A program made the position numbers and the translations under genes. The notes beneath the pieces are model-generated. The model made no database searches. It had not been told where the DNA came from and saw only the letters and a list, made by a program, of their open reading frames with translations. Shown piece after piece: positions 11,058-23,137 of a stretch of 64,000 bases of DNA. Source of the DNA: Floccularia luteovirens (Eukaryota; Basidiomycota; Agaricomycetes; Agaricales; Squamanitaceae); contig VSJF01000005.1 in the NCBI GenBank assembly GCA_009739215.1, positions 1,612,001 through 1,676,000 on the forward strand, given 5' to 3'. Positions within the stretch are counted from its first letter, which is position 1. Every line of letters begins with the position of its first letter.

Positions 11058-13127
11058 ATGTCCGCTGCACCTGTATCTGAACCAGAAAGTGCTCTCAAGG
11101 GATGGCACCCCGGAGAAACCTATGTACAATCCATGATGCATCTCCCAGGACGTGTGTCTATTTCAGCCGTCTTGAAGAAACTACCTGAACAGCATCGTCT
11201 TTTCCATTCTACACGCCTACATTTCTTGCCTGTGACCACTCTTGACTCTCAAGGTCGACCGTGGGCAACCATTTTGACTTCTAAAGATGGCGCGCGAGAA
11301 TTTATCCGTAGTCCAACTGATTCCACGCTCGAGATAGACGCTCGAGTGTGGGATGGGGACCCGATTATTGATAATCTCTCTGATCTTGCAAAGTCCAACA
11401 CAAGTGACAGTAAGACACTTATCTCGGGAATCGGTATAGAGGTATCAACAAGAAGACGCAATAAAATTACGGGATCCATAAGTGACGCAAAATTCGTCGA
11501 TAAAGACTTGTTCCTCAAGCTTTCTGTAACTCAGGCCCTTGGGTGTGTAACATATGCGTTTTATTTCTTTAAGTATTATCTTATTCTGTAAATAATGACT
11601 AGGTTATGCCCCAAATATATCAATGTCCGTCAAGTCCAGCCTTTCCCTAATACGGACCCTCGTATCATATACAAAAAGTTGGAAATGCGCGCCAACGAAA
11701 GGTTACCAAACGATGTAATCGCATATATACTCGCAGCAGATACGGCTTATATTGGCTCTTCTTACGTGGCAGCTCCTGAAAATGAAGATACATATCCATC
11801 CCATTTAGGATCTAACCATCGAGGTGGAAGACCTGGTTTCATTCGAGTCCGTCCATCTGATGGTCGAACTCTTGTTTTACCAAACTATGCAGGTTAGTTA
11901 TTCTTGTCTAAAGCGGTGTAAATATAACTGAAAAGTCAATTCCAGGAAATAGGTTAATGAGCTCACTTGGAAATATACATATTACGCCACTTGCGAGTCT
12001 TGTTTTCCCCTCATTCCATGACGGCTCGATTCTGTACGTTACCGGAACAGCCAAAAACCTATTTGGTCCTCCTGCAAGGGAGATAATGCCAGCATCGAAT
12101 GTCATCACAACTATTACTGTCGCTGGCTACGTTTTCATGCAGAATGCTTTACCCGTTCGTGAGTTACCTGGAAGCAAGATAGAAAGAAGCCCGTATAGTC
12201 CACCCATACGTTACCTGGCCGAGGAAAAACCACCAGAAACCACATATGAGGACGTTTCCCTCACATTTGTTTCCAGCAAGGTTCACAACGACTCCCTCGT
12301 CACTTTCACACTAGTAGCTTCACGACCAGTTGAGATCAATCCCAGCCAGAATGTCGTGTTGGATCTGTCAGATTTTGTTCGTAAACGATCGCATGAGTTG
12401 TTGGAGTGGACGGAGGAGGATGTTTATGAGAACGACGACTGTGTGCGGACTTGGACTGTTTCCATATTTCCTACGCCAGACAATCCTTGCAAATTTTCTA
12501 TAACCATGCGTTCGATCAATGGCGGTTTTATCACACCTATACTGTATCCCATCGCACGCAATGCAGGGGCACACTGCCCTATTGGAAAAGAAGTGGATAT
12601 CACCCCTCTTCAGATGAAAGTTCGCCTTCGTGGAGTTGGAGGAAACCTCCCTGTACCACTTCCCATTGCAGCATGTGATGGGGGACACAAATTACTTTGG
12701 ATTGCTGGTGGTATCGGGCTAACACCCTTCCTAAGCTTAACACGACATGTCGCCCAGCATTCTGCGAAAACTTATGGATTATGGGATATTGTACTCGTCG
12801 TGTCGACCCGTGAGCCCGATGTTATGCTAAATCTAATTTCGGATGCATTAGCTGCTTTGGATGAAATCGACAATCCTACAGACCTCACATATACCATTAC
12901 ACATGTTCTCTCCTATGCCCTTCACTTTCAAGGTACCACCATTCGTCAGAGTCAAGCATCATAAAGGGCGACTTCTAGAAGATGGTAGCTTTTTCGCCAG
13001 TATAAAGGCTAAGGAGAGGGATATACATATTTGTGGACCATTACCCTTTGTTACTACTTCCATGACGGCCTTGAAGAATTCTGGAGCAGATGCAGAATTA
13101 GTAAAGAGAGAAAGGTTCACATACTAG
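11058..13127 (+). CDS. Split-barrel FMN plus FAD/NAD(P) oxidoreductase, one apparent frameshift
   Basis: Exons are 11058-11542, 11603-11892 and 11946 onward. The N-terminal half resembles the pyridoxamine 5'-phosphate oxidase-like FMN-binding split barrel (RLHFLPVTTLDSQGRPWATI; LGLCPKYINVRQVQPFP; HRGGRPGFIRV). The C-terminal half is a ferredoxin-reductase-type module: an FAD motif in VRTWTVSIFP, a nucleotide-binding LLWIAGGIGLTPFLSLTRHV, and a terminal HICGPLPFV. I see no 2Fe-2S domain of the kind some bacterial relatives carry at the C-terminus. The frame breaks once between YTITHV (about 12904) and VKHHKGRLLEDGSFF (about 12951). I tested the GT..AG pairs near this point and none restores the frame, so it is a one-base insertion or an assembly error. 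The likely activity is electron transfer from NAD(P)H through FAD and FMN; the substrate is unknown. Confidence 0.75.
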
Positions 13128-13287
13128 ATTTCTTGAATAAACTTGCAATACGGCAAGGAGATATTAAAACAAATTGATTGAATTCTACTTTAATTCTTAC
13201 ATTACAATTTCACCAATAACAACATAGTAATCATTGGAGAATCTTGCCTGGCTTTGATGTTTATTTTGAAAGGGGTTTGAATTTGGT

Positions 13288-15960
13288 TCATGTTAACGTG
13301 ATGTTGACACCCTTCGCAATGCTCGATCCCAGTGTGGTGTTTACATGGTTGAACAACTGACACATTTGTGTCTTTATGCGGACATCCGTCGCCTTTCCGA
13401 GGCTTCCAATTACATTCGAAATCAAGTTGTCCTGGTCTTGTTTCGAGAGACGGTTCCACTAAAACGTTACAATGAACATTAACATAAATTTGTGTGAGAA
13501 ATTTGGAAATATATACCCATATCCTAGGTTGGTCAAAATCTAACTCTGTGGGTGTACTGAGATATTTCACGGCACCACCGACCCAGATCGTGTGGTTGTC
13601 ATCATTGTATGGGCGAGGTGGTAGTTGAATAGGATCCTGAGTCGACATGAAGTTGGGGCGGCTGCCCTGATTGTTGTATGACATTGCACCATCACGAAGG
13701 AAATTAGCTATGTGATTAAGTCAGTTCTGATTGTTTTATGATAGTGATATAAATTCAGGCATACCAACTGGGTTCAGAGGGGAATTGATCTGATGAAGTT
13801 GACTATAAATCATGGGTGAAGAACTTGAGAAAATGTATCACACACCGGAAGTTGTTTGTGGTTGATTCCAATGCGATATCTGTGAGCGTCTGAGATAGAT
13901 TTAGAAAGGGAGACTCAAGATGTGAAGAGCTAGTCCGCACCCGCATAAGCAAACATACGAGCTTGTAGAGTTGGGTCTTCGGTAGGCTCTAGACCAGGTG
14001 GCTAGGTAGTAATTTATCAAGAGTATGGCCAAGTTATGAAAATGGAAGACTTTACCATTTGTGCAGGGTCAAAGCCGAGCTGTTCGACTTCTTGGAAGTA
14101 GTTAACTCTGGAGTAACACCGGGACTAAGGCTCCATGGCGTCATGAAAAGGAAAAATGCATACGGGTTCTGGTTCAAAGTGATGCGGCCAATTTCCTGAA
14201 GAGGAACATCTTCTGGGAACCATTCCTTTGTCAAATCAAAAACGTTGTCTGGTGACATATAGTTAGTGGATGAAAACTCGAGATATGTGTATGGAGTTAA
14301 CATTTGAATTTCTCAGCCTCAGCAGGTGTCATCGTTTGGAAGTAGATGGTCCAGCTCGGATAGTCTTCTGCCTCGATTGCTTCGTATAGATCAGTGACTC
14401 CAAAATCTGGGTTAGCTCCAGCTTGTTTTTCGGAATCGGCTTCGGTGAAGTTCTTGATGCCTTGATCCGTTATTGCTGAGATTCTTAATAGAAATGAACA
14501 GATGTTTATCAGGAGTGCTTGATCAAAAGAGGGAATGTCCTTACTTGATGTAGTGCCAAGAACCATCCTTTGCGACGGCTCTGAAAGTATTTCCAGAGTA
14601 TCCATTCATATGCCTAGATATAATTAGCCTTGGAGTATTACAATTTGGGGTGTTAGTCTCCATACCTAAAACCAACTGGGGTTCCTGAAGTATATTCTCA
14701 GTGCTTGTATGAGTCTAAGAAATTTAAGGGAGCATACCAAGGTCAGACATCGTTCTCATCAGTTGGTAAATGGACTCGTTGTTTGCCGATTGATAATCTG
14801 TAAATGGTCATAAGTCACCCTTTACAGGTTTGCGTAGTAATATGCGTACCCCAGTAATCCTGATAGATTTAGATGAAAGGGGAAGAGTCAGAAATTGAAG
14901 CTTGTTTATAATTGGATAAATTCTAAGGACTGAGGGGACTGACATTAAAGTTCATGACATGTTTCTATTTCACGGTGTAAATAGGTGAGAGTCTTGATGA
15001 AATCAAAGACTTACAGATGGATGACGTTTTTGAGAATGGATGAAGTCTTTATACATTAGTCAGTGCTGGCCGAGCAAGCGTGTAATAAACACTAACGAGG
15101 GAATTTGACAGGATCACGAAGCCAGAAGACTGGGTGGTTCAAGAATACCTACGAACCTCACCATCAGTTAAAAAGTTACTATGAGGAACCGAGATAGTTA
15201 CCCAGTCCAAAATGCCTTCACTGGTTCGTAATCTGGGCAATAAGGGAAGAATTCATAAGTTTCTGTGAAGGTCATTAGATTAATCACTGAAACATACTTA
15301 AGACCCATTCCACGAAGATCTCGAACTGAATCAGGACTACCAAGATTTCCAGCGATGGTAGAAAGTCGAGCGGTGACAGGCACCCTCTTGCCAACAGTGG
15401 AGAAAACATCGGCCATGCTGTACTTGGCGCCGTTAGTCGTTGTAACCTCAAAATAACCATGGGCGCCAGCTCCTTTGGCATGCAAAGTCCTTTCAGGCTG
15501 CAACCGATAACACGTGAGAGATGCATTACTCTCAGATAAGAACATCACATACCACTCTTTCTCGGACGAAGTGTGCGAGGGTTTCAATCTGAGGAGGGGG
15601 TGAACATAATGAGGTGAGCTACTTATCAGCCAGAAATGTAAGATATATGCGTCACCATATTTGTACTCGAGATGAGAAGAGGTCCAGTGGTTCCCAGCCT
15701 ATCAGCAATATATGGGTGGAAGAAGCTGTAAAATTTTGGGCATTAGTGGTTGGACATTCCGAGTTAAGAGTTAAAACTTACGGATTGCCTCCAGACAAAG
15801 TGTAGGACATTTCCTTGGCTGGTTTATTCACATATGTATCTTGGGTGGTCGGTCCTTGATAGATATCAAAGAAAGGTTGTTTTTCATCTGCACGTTTGGA
15901 TGTTTCCGTGGCTGAGACCCAGCCTGCAAAGAGGATCGCGAGAGAGATGGGGGTATACAT
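13288..15960 (-). CDS. Secreted catalase, copy A
   Basis: Heme catalase breaking down hydrogen peroxide. The start at 15960 opens a signal peptide ([17 protein letters not shown]). Family blocks then follow in order across about 20 short exons. They are [27 protein letters not shown], and [18 protein letters not shown] with the catalytic His. Next come GVNITLT-terminated later blocks: [60 protein letters not shown], and [20 protein letters not shown] with the heme-ligand Tyr. [12 protein letters not shown] and a C-terminus ending [11 protein letters not shown] (stop 13288-13290) complete it. It lacks the long flavodoxin-like extension of large-subunit catalases. I found no break in the frame. 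It is a tandem paralogue of the gene at 17281-19913, with the same exon layout. Confidence 0.9.
14850..14859 (-). other. 10-nt microexon of catalase A
   Basis: Bases GATTACTGGG on the minus strand lie between an acceptor (..ATCAG) and a donor (GTACGC). They encode Asp-Tyr-Trp plus one base and join MNFN to DYQSANNES. Catalases have a conserved W-D-Y stretch here, so the exon is needed for the family sequence. The paralogue has the same exon at 18829-18838. Confidence 0.8.
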
Positions 15961-16021
15961 GGTACCCAGAAATCGCTGTATCTCGAAGATTTGGCAAGGA
16001 CTTTAGAAATACCCAAGACAC

Positions 16022-16028
16022 CTTTATA
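16022..16028 (-). promoter_or_regulatory. TATA box of catalase A
   Basis: TATAAAG on the minus strand, 62 bases upstream of the ATG at 15960. The paralogue has TATAAAA at nearly the same distance. Confidence 0.55.
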
Positions 16029-16029
16029 G

Positions 16030-17280
16030 TGCATAGATATACAAGGAATCCATGAGTCCAGGAACAAATTGGGTCCCGGGTTCGCCTCACAAATCTTCAA
16101 AAGAAAGGAGGCGGGAACACGTCGATCTTAATTACGGAAGACCATAGAACCGAGGAAACTATGTATATCATGCGATTTGGCAGGTGAATAATGCATGATA
16201 CATACTCGAGAATGTACGCCAAGTTTTTTCGATTAAGTTCAGCTTATTATAAGTGACCATTTGGTTGGCATTATTATGCTATTTTGAAGGTTTTTCCTTG
16301 CTTTTCCGAACACGTTTCAGATTGTGCATCCTAGTTTTGCTCGATGGTAGCTCCTGTTCTCCTGCTAAGTCAGCGGTAGTAAAAATGATTGCTGATGTCA
16401 TACATACACAGTATCTGTTTATGTCTCAATATGACTACCTAAGGTAGGATGTCGACAGGTGTCGGGAACGAAGTTGACCACGTGAGCCGCGTTTTGTACA
16501 TGGTATGTATATGATGCGCTGTCCCGACCATCTTACTTCCACGGTTAAAACCATAATACATATCACGAAACTACGGATCTTTTCAAGCTCTGTGTTCGCT
16601 CAAATCATTGCCCGACACCGACGTTGACGAACTGAGTACTACTTCAAAGCTTTACAGACTTACATCCTCTATACCCGGATATGATCATTCTCAGCGCCAC
16701 CAGCGTCATAATTATTTACTGTAAAACATATGCCGTCTTGCAGCCGTTGATTTCAGAAGGTCTGACTCTTCACTGCGTAACCACAGACGAGACCAAGGTG
16801 ACTATAGAAATTCCCGAACATCGGTTGACACGCGATATCGGTTCCACCATTCATTGGTATCAATCCCCAAGTACTTCACAACGTTTTCTATTGAGCACAC
16901 CTGCTCCACTGTCGGTACCGAGCACATTTGTAGGCGGTAGCAGATACGTCGAGATATTTTTTATGTTTTCAATAAGCCCATTTGTTTAGTTGATGACGTG
17001 TATAAATTCCTACCTTCAATCATACTGTTCAGAAGATCTAGAGATAATATATTAATAGAGTAATGTCCCTTTCTGTTGTGGTGTAGCAGTGAACTATGAC
17101 ATCTCCGAGAGCTCCGGAATGAATCAAGCCGGATGGTAAATTTTTTTTCGATGTACAGGAGCCTAGATTGAATCAAAATCTTCAATTGAATAAGTACTAA
17201 ATACAATTCTTTACTTGATTACTGGAAGAAAACAACCGGTAACGGCTATACCAAAATATAAGAGTAATCCTGGATCTTAT
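16030..17280. other. Intergenic between the catalase genes
   Basis: Upstream region of catalase A and 3' flank of catalase B. A plus-strand open frame at 16681-16989 has no recognisable domain or splice context, and I do not call it a gene. Confidence 0.4.
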
Positions 17281-19913
17281 TTATGACAGGGTGATATTGA
17301 TGCCTTTTGCAATCCTCTCTCCGAGGGTTGCATTGACATGCTTGAACAGCTGGCACATCTGTGTCTTAATGCGAACATCAGTGGCTTTTCCAAGATGGCC
17401 AATAACGTTCGAAACCAAGTTGTCCTGGTCTCGTTGTGAGAGACGACCCCACTGACGGTAAACAAAATCAATAACAGGATTAAATCAACAAATCGATGGA
17501 CCTACGAATCCCCTGGGTTGATCAAAATCAATCTCAGTGGGTGTACTGAGGTATTTTACGGCACCGCCAACCCAGATGGTGTGATTGTCGTCGTTGTATG
17601 GGCGGGGGGAGAGTTTGATAGGATCTTGAGTTGACATAAAGTTTGGGCGACTGCCTTGGTTGTTGAACGACATGGCACCATCACGAAGGAAGGTAGCTGA
17701 TTAACTAAAGTTAGAAAGAGTCCGGTGAAATCAAGGAGCATCGAATCTTACCGACTGGGTTCAAGGGACAGTTTATCTGAAGAAAAAGTATCGTTAGTCG
17801 CACTGCTTTCACCAAAAGCGACTAGATGACATACCGGGAGTTGTTTGTGATTGATCCCAATTCGGTAACGTTGAGCGTCTGCAATCATTTGTTAGAGTGA
17901 TTGAATGGACGACAACTAAAAGGAACAGCCTTACCTGCGTAAGCAAACAGACGTGCTTGCAGTGTGGGATCTTCGGTAGGTTCGAGACCGGGTGGCTAAG
18001 TACGATTGTAAATAAAGTGATATTAAACAATAAAGCAACAAATTTACCATCTGTGCAGGATCAAACCCTATTTGTTCGACTTCTTGATGGTAGTTGACGC
18101 TAAAAGTGTTCACATCAGAGATATCAGAGGATACAATGGAGTGAATTCATACACGTTCTGGTTCAAAGTGATACGACCGATTTCTTGGAGAGGAACATCT
18201 TCTGGCAACCATTCCTTGGTCAAATCGAAGATGTTGTCTGATGGATTTCGTCAGTGAGCCTTCATCTTATGATGTACATGAGACTGACACTTGAATTTCT
18301 CAGCCTCCGCAGGGGTCATGGTTTGGAAGTAGACAGTCCAACTTGGGAAACTACCATTTTGAATTGAATCGTATAAATCCGTAATACCGAAGTCAGGGTT
18401 TTCTCCAGCTAGTTTGGCTGCTTCGGCGTCGGTATTATTCCTGATACCTTGATCAGTTAACGCTGAAATCCTGTTTAATGATATGGATCAATAAAAAAGT
18501 ATTAATTAATAAAAAACCCAAATTTACTTGATGTAGTGCCAAGAGCCATCTTTCGCAACAGCACGGTAAGTGTTTCCTGCATATCCATTCATATGCCTAC
18601 ACATGTTAAGTTTATGGTATTTATCATAGACCGTAGCACTAACCTGAACCCATATGGAGTTCCTGAGGTTTATTATAACGGTAAGTTTCAGGGATATGTG
18701 ATAAATATATGAACGAACCAAGGTCAGACATTGTCCTCATCATTTGATGCACGGATTCATTATTCGCAGACTGGTAATCTGAAAAGGGCATAAGTCTACT
18801 AACTTTGGTTTACAAATTACAATCATACCCCAGAAATCCTGGTAAATTCCAAGGAAAGGGAGTTAAGATCAGCCTGCTATCGAGGATCAACCTTATGGTA
18901 CTGACGTTGTAATTTAGCACATGTGTCTGGACCAAAAAAAATTGAGCGCTTGGGAAAGCAAATGAAGATGGGCCAAACTCACTGATGGATGACGTTTTTG
19001 TGAGTGAATGAAATCTAAACAGAGCCACGAAGATTAAAACAATAAGAATGACAATTCAGAAATGTGACTAACGGGGAAATTTGACAGGATCACGAAGCCA
19101 GAAGACCGGGTGGTTTAAAAAGACCTATGAGCGAAATCATCAAAAATGATGACCTCGAAAAATAAAAGAGCCTTACCCAGTCCAAAATGCCCTCATTAGT
19201 TCGCAATCTATGATGAAAATTCAGTGATCGATAGAAACTCTAGTAGCATCCTACAACTGACTTGAACCCTAGTCCACGAAGGTCCCTTCCGGAATCGGGG
19301 CTGCCAGAGTCTCCGGCAATAGTAGAAAGTCGTGCGGTAACAGGTGTTTTCTTCCCGACAGTAGAAAACACATCTGCCATGCTGTACTTGGCGCCATTGG
19401 TAGTAGTGACTTCAAAGTAACCATGAGCGCCGCCACCATGACCATGGACGGTTCTTTCAGGCTGAACAGCATTTATTATTATGAGAGAGGTTGTTTTAAT
19501 CGGCAGAATTACATACCACTCTTTCGCGAACGAAGTGGGCAAGTGTTTCAATCTGCACGGTGAGAAGGAAGTAAAGTGAGCCCGTAGTTCAGCATCGGTA
19601 TAGAATGCATTACCAGGTTGGAGCTTGAAATTAAAATGGGTCCAGTCGTTCCTAACCTATCTGCAATGTAGGGGTGGAAGAGCCTGATTTTTATATAATG
19701 AGTGAAACGATTTGCAGTCTAAAATAACACTTACGGGTTACCTCCAGACAAGGTGAAGGTCATCTCGCTAGCTGGCTTGTTGACCACAGCATCTTGGTTG
19801 CTCGGCCCTTGGTATATGTTGAAGGCAGGCTGATCCGCTGGCTTGCTTGTATCAGCGGCAGACGTAGAGGTAAGCCCAGCGAGAAGGATTGCAAGGGAGA
19901 CTGGGGTGTACAT
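17281..19913 (-). CDS. Secreted catalase, copy B
   Basis: Paralogue of copy A with a matching exon order. The signal peptide MYTPVSLAILLAGLTSTSA is followed by [20 protein letters not shown]. The catalytic His region is [19 protein letters not shown], where HGHGGG replaces HAKGAG of copy A. Then come [35 protein letters not shown], and [20 protein letters not shown] with the heme Tyr. The sequence continues [51 protein letters not shown] and a C-terminus ending GERIAKGINITLS (stop 17281-17283). All blocks needed for activity are present. The Lys to His change next to the catalytic His may tune activity. It is probably exported, so it would act on peroxide outside the cell. Confidence 0.9.
18829..18838 (-). 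other. 10-nt microexon of catalase B
   Basis: Bases GATTTCTGGG on the minus strand lie between acceptor ..ACCAG and donor GTATGA and encode Asp-Phe-Trp plus one base. Position and phase are identical to the microexon of copy A. Confidence 0.8.
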
Positions 19914-19976
19914 TGTGTTGTTTCCCAGATATTGCTAGAACTGTAAGACGTTGAAATTTTTGAAGGATGAAGACCG

Positions 19977-19983
19977 TTTTTAT
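19977..19983 (-). promoter_or_regulatory. TATA box of catalase B
   Basis: TATAAAA on the minus strand, about 64 bases upstream of the ATG at 19913. Confidence 0.6.
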
Positions 19984-19984
19984 A

Positions 19985-21332
19985 GCAAAATATTCAATGA
20001 CTGACCCACAGATTGTAACAAAGCAGTGTGGTCTTGAGGTCCCAGGTTCGCTTCAATTCATACTGCTGTGACATGGAGACGGAGACACTGGGGTGAATTG
20101 AATTGTTTGGAAGTATACAAGTTGTATGGGGGTACCAGTCAAGTTGTGGTACATGACAGGTACACGAACTTGGTGAAAATTTTTCATGTGGATTTAGAAA
20201 TCGCCGTGCTCTTTCTGCTCTGAGCTGAATCTAGAAATGCGTTGGCAGGTGGCAGGTGGATCGTGGCCCAAGTATATGGTGATAGCCTCGAACTGGAGCT
20301 TTGAGGGATAACTTGAAGCTGAAAAGGTCAGTTTCCAAATAGGGGATATCAGCCGGTTACTTACTTCAAATTTTAATCGGCTAAGTATAAACAACGCACA
20401 CCTGCGCCATCAAGGAATTTCCCGTTGGGTGCCGCCGCAGATTCCAGCGGGTTCACCTTGGTCTTGCACTCTAAATCAATCCCTATGCTCCACCGTTAAA
20501 CGTTAAACTCACAGCCAGAGTTCCGATGGTCGCATGAGCTTGCCTTATAGGTACCTCCATTGTATTCTCGACCAGAACTACGTCTCCATTGAGCTCTCTT
20601 ACTCCACTCCCGGCGCCGACCATTTCCTATGGACACGAAGCACAGCCAACGACACCGAGCAAATAAATGTGGTTTTTTTTTCTAGATCGTATGAACTGAA
20701 AGATTTGTGTCAGCTTTCCCCCCTTCAATCACCCTTAATCAAAAAAAGTGCCCGAGTTTTGGTTGGCAAGTAATCAGTTGCCACAAACCTGATTCATGCA
20801 TACGGAGATGACTCATGTTTGATTCTGACATCGGTGGTAGTTAAATCTACGGGTCAAAAAGAGGCCTCCTGTCATAAAGCACGTGGTAACACACATCATT
20901 GACTTCTACTAAACACTAACTTGACGGTACTTAGTTTATTACAACTCCCTTCATGAAAAATGCTACCGTTATACACTTGTACACCTTTGCAGAGACGAGT
21001 TTGAAACCGAGCCCATACTCATAAATCCCGGCGTTAGTTGAACCAACAGTAAGGAGGTAATATAATTTTACCCTTGGTTAGAAATTAGTCTATGTTATGC
21101 GGCTTATCCCTTGGAGTTAGAAGTTGGTATGCTTGCGGTGCAAGATTTCTGTATAGTCCAAGAGTTATTTCATTTTTACAATCCACCACTACACATACAA
21201 CTGTTTTGACAATTACAACTTCGAATCTTGATTTAGTCCAATCTGCAACATGCTCTCATTATTCGCAAATGATGCCAAGTCCGCTGCATTCTGAATAACA
21301 AAAATTGGTAAATTTTCCCATTCAAAAACATA
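19985..21332. other. Intergenic
   Basis: Upstream region of catalase B and 3' flank of the GST gene. The open frames seen here (for example 20534-20773 plus) are short and match nothing I know. Confidence 0.4.
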
Positions 21333-22094
21333 TCACGTAACTGACCAAGGCCTCGCGCCAACTGACAAGGTTCCTTTCAACGTGGCTTGGGCGGCTGGTA
21401 GTTGGTCGACCTTCTCGATCCAACTCACAATCCTTGGGCTCACAACTTCCCATTCAGGTATCATCCTAAGATCTGCAAGGAGAGGATACAGGAAAAAATC
21501 TGCCCAAGTCGGTTTTTCTCCAAATGCAAAGCCTTGTGGAGCCACTTAGGGATTCCATCAATGCCAAAAATTCCTTCATTTTTGCGAGTCCGTCTTTGAT
21601 GTTTTCCCTTAGCTCTGCATCTCCCGGCTTTCCTTCATCAATGGATTTCACACGTGGTTTTATGACGCCTCCTTCGCATATCGGGAACCCTGCGTATTGT
21701 AACGCATCAAATCAAGGTAAAACAAGGCGGCCGTGTTAACTTTATACTCACCAAAAAATGCACATAAGCTGACGAATTCCCACATTTTCTCTTCTATGAG
21801 TGCTCCACCTTGCCCCGCTGTTATATGTAGGTTGGGTTCGGGTGCCATCCTGTCGATGTATCTCAGAATTGCATGGCTTTCGCGTAGCTTCAAATCGACT
21901 TTTTTCCCATCAACCTCATGAATGACTAGGGTTGGCAGATATCCAAATGGGTGATACTTAAATGCTATATCAGTGAGAGGTGGTGTCGCAATCTGGTTGT
22001 ATTTTAGCCCTTTGTGTTGCATCCCCATCGTGAGCGTTCTCGTGAACGTAGAAAATGGAGTGCCGACGATGGTGTACGGTGCAGATTCGGACAT
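21333..22094 (-). CDS. Glutathione S-transferase (Ure2p-like), one apparent frameshift
   Basis: Exon 1 is 21752-22094 and exon 2 starts at 21689. The N-terminal thioredoxin-fold part reads YTIVGTPFSTFTRTLTMGMQ, FGYLPTLVIHE and LRESHAILRYIDRMAPEP, where the E-S-H-A-I block is the usual glutathione-binding E/S pair. The C-terminal helical part reads FPICEGGVIKPRVKSIDE ... MKEFLALMESLSG. It then continues in another frame as APQGFAFGEKPTWADFFLYP and ends SVGARPWSVT (stop 21333). The frame change sits at about 21535-21552, and I find no intron there. This is either a recent one-base deletion or a sequence error. The family conjugates glutathione to electrophiles or reduces peroxides. Confidence 0.75.
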
Positions 22095-23137
22095 GTTGAG
22101 CAGATGGTGGTGGTATACCTGAGAAAGCTGATCTACCCCAGCTGCAACTGAATTGCATTTGTAATATGAACCCTTCCCGAGTCCTGGATCCCAATATCTA
22201 CTTCTGGCTCATCGTCCGCGGTTTTCACCTTCGGTATCGGGCATCCTATCATTTTCACTCTTAACCGCCGGTAAAGAAGCAAACACGGATTTATGACGGC
22301 GTATTTACTTCAGAGCACCTTGTTCTGACCATGCCGGACCTTGTAATAGTCCCCGTCCATGCATTAATTCATCGTTTTCGCCGAGGTGATGTGCAATACA
22401 AAGTCGCAAAGTTCAAGTAATAGTGGGCAGAGATCAATGAATGATTGAGCATTGAATATTGAGAATTTGGAGTTTGGACTGGTGACCTTATCCTTAAATA
22501 GACTTCTCCGGGCCAAAAATAAACATGGTGCCCGGTGATGAAGCACCGGATTGGTGGGGAATGTTTCTCTGGCAGCGCTGTCAGTTATACAGAAATCAGG
22601 ATGTCCTAGATGGTATTTCTGTAACGAAAAGGGAAGTCAAATATACATATACTTTTTCATAACTTTGGGAAGCAGCCCAGATTGAAGGTAGATTTATTCC
22701 CAAATAACTAAAACTAAAGGAACTGTTATACGAGGTAGTTAGTAATACTTATATCACCATACAACCCACAAAGGAGATCGTTAACCTAATTATAAGCTTG
22801 ACCACATTAAGAACGTCGGCAGATCATTGTGGCTTACACCGACTCACCGAGGTTCCTTAAATCGCTACTCCGGGAAAGACTACGAGAATGAATCAAAGAT
22901 TAAGAGTGGTTTGATCAAGCTTTATAGTAAGGACATGCTTATGTGTAAAGCCAAATTTCTAAGATAATAGTGATTGCTATATTTGTACGTTGTAAAAGTG
23001 CTATACAGGGCGTATGTACAAGGAACAGATATCTAGTATTTCGTGAACCAACCGATGAGAATTATACCAAAATTTGTTAGTTACAAGACATTCAAACTAC
23101 TTTATGTCCTATACCAAAACGTCCTTAAGCCCTACTT
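22095..23137. other. Intergenic
   Basis: No gene recognised. AT-rich, with only short open frames. Confidence 0.4.

Noticed and set aside
12905..12949. A 45-nt GT..CAG intron to explain the oxidoreductase frame break
   Set aside because: It is phase 0 and leads straight to a stop (SQAS), so it does not restore the conserved downstream frame.
16681..16989. Open frame of 102 codons between the catalases
   Set aside because: No domain, no splice partners and no counterpart near the other catalase.
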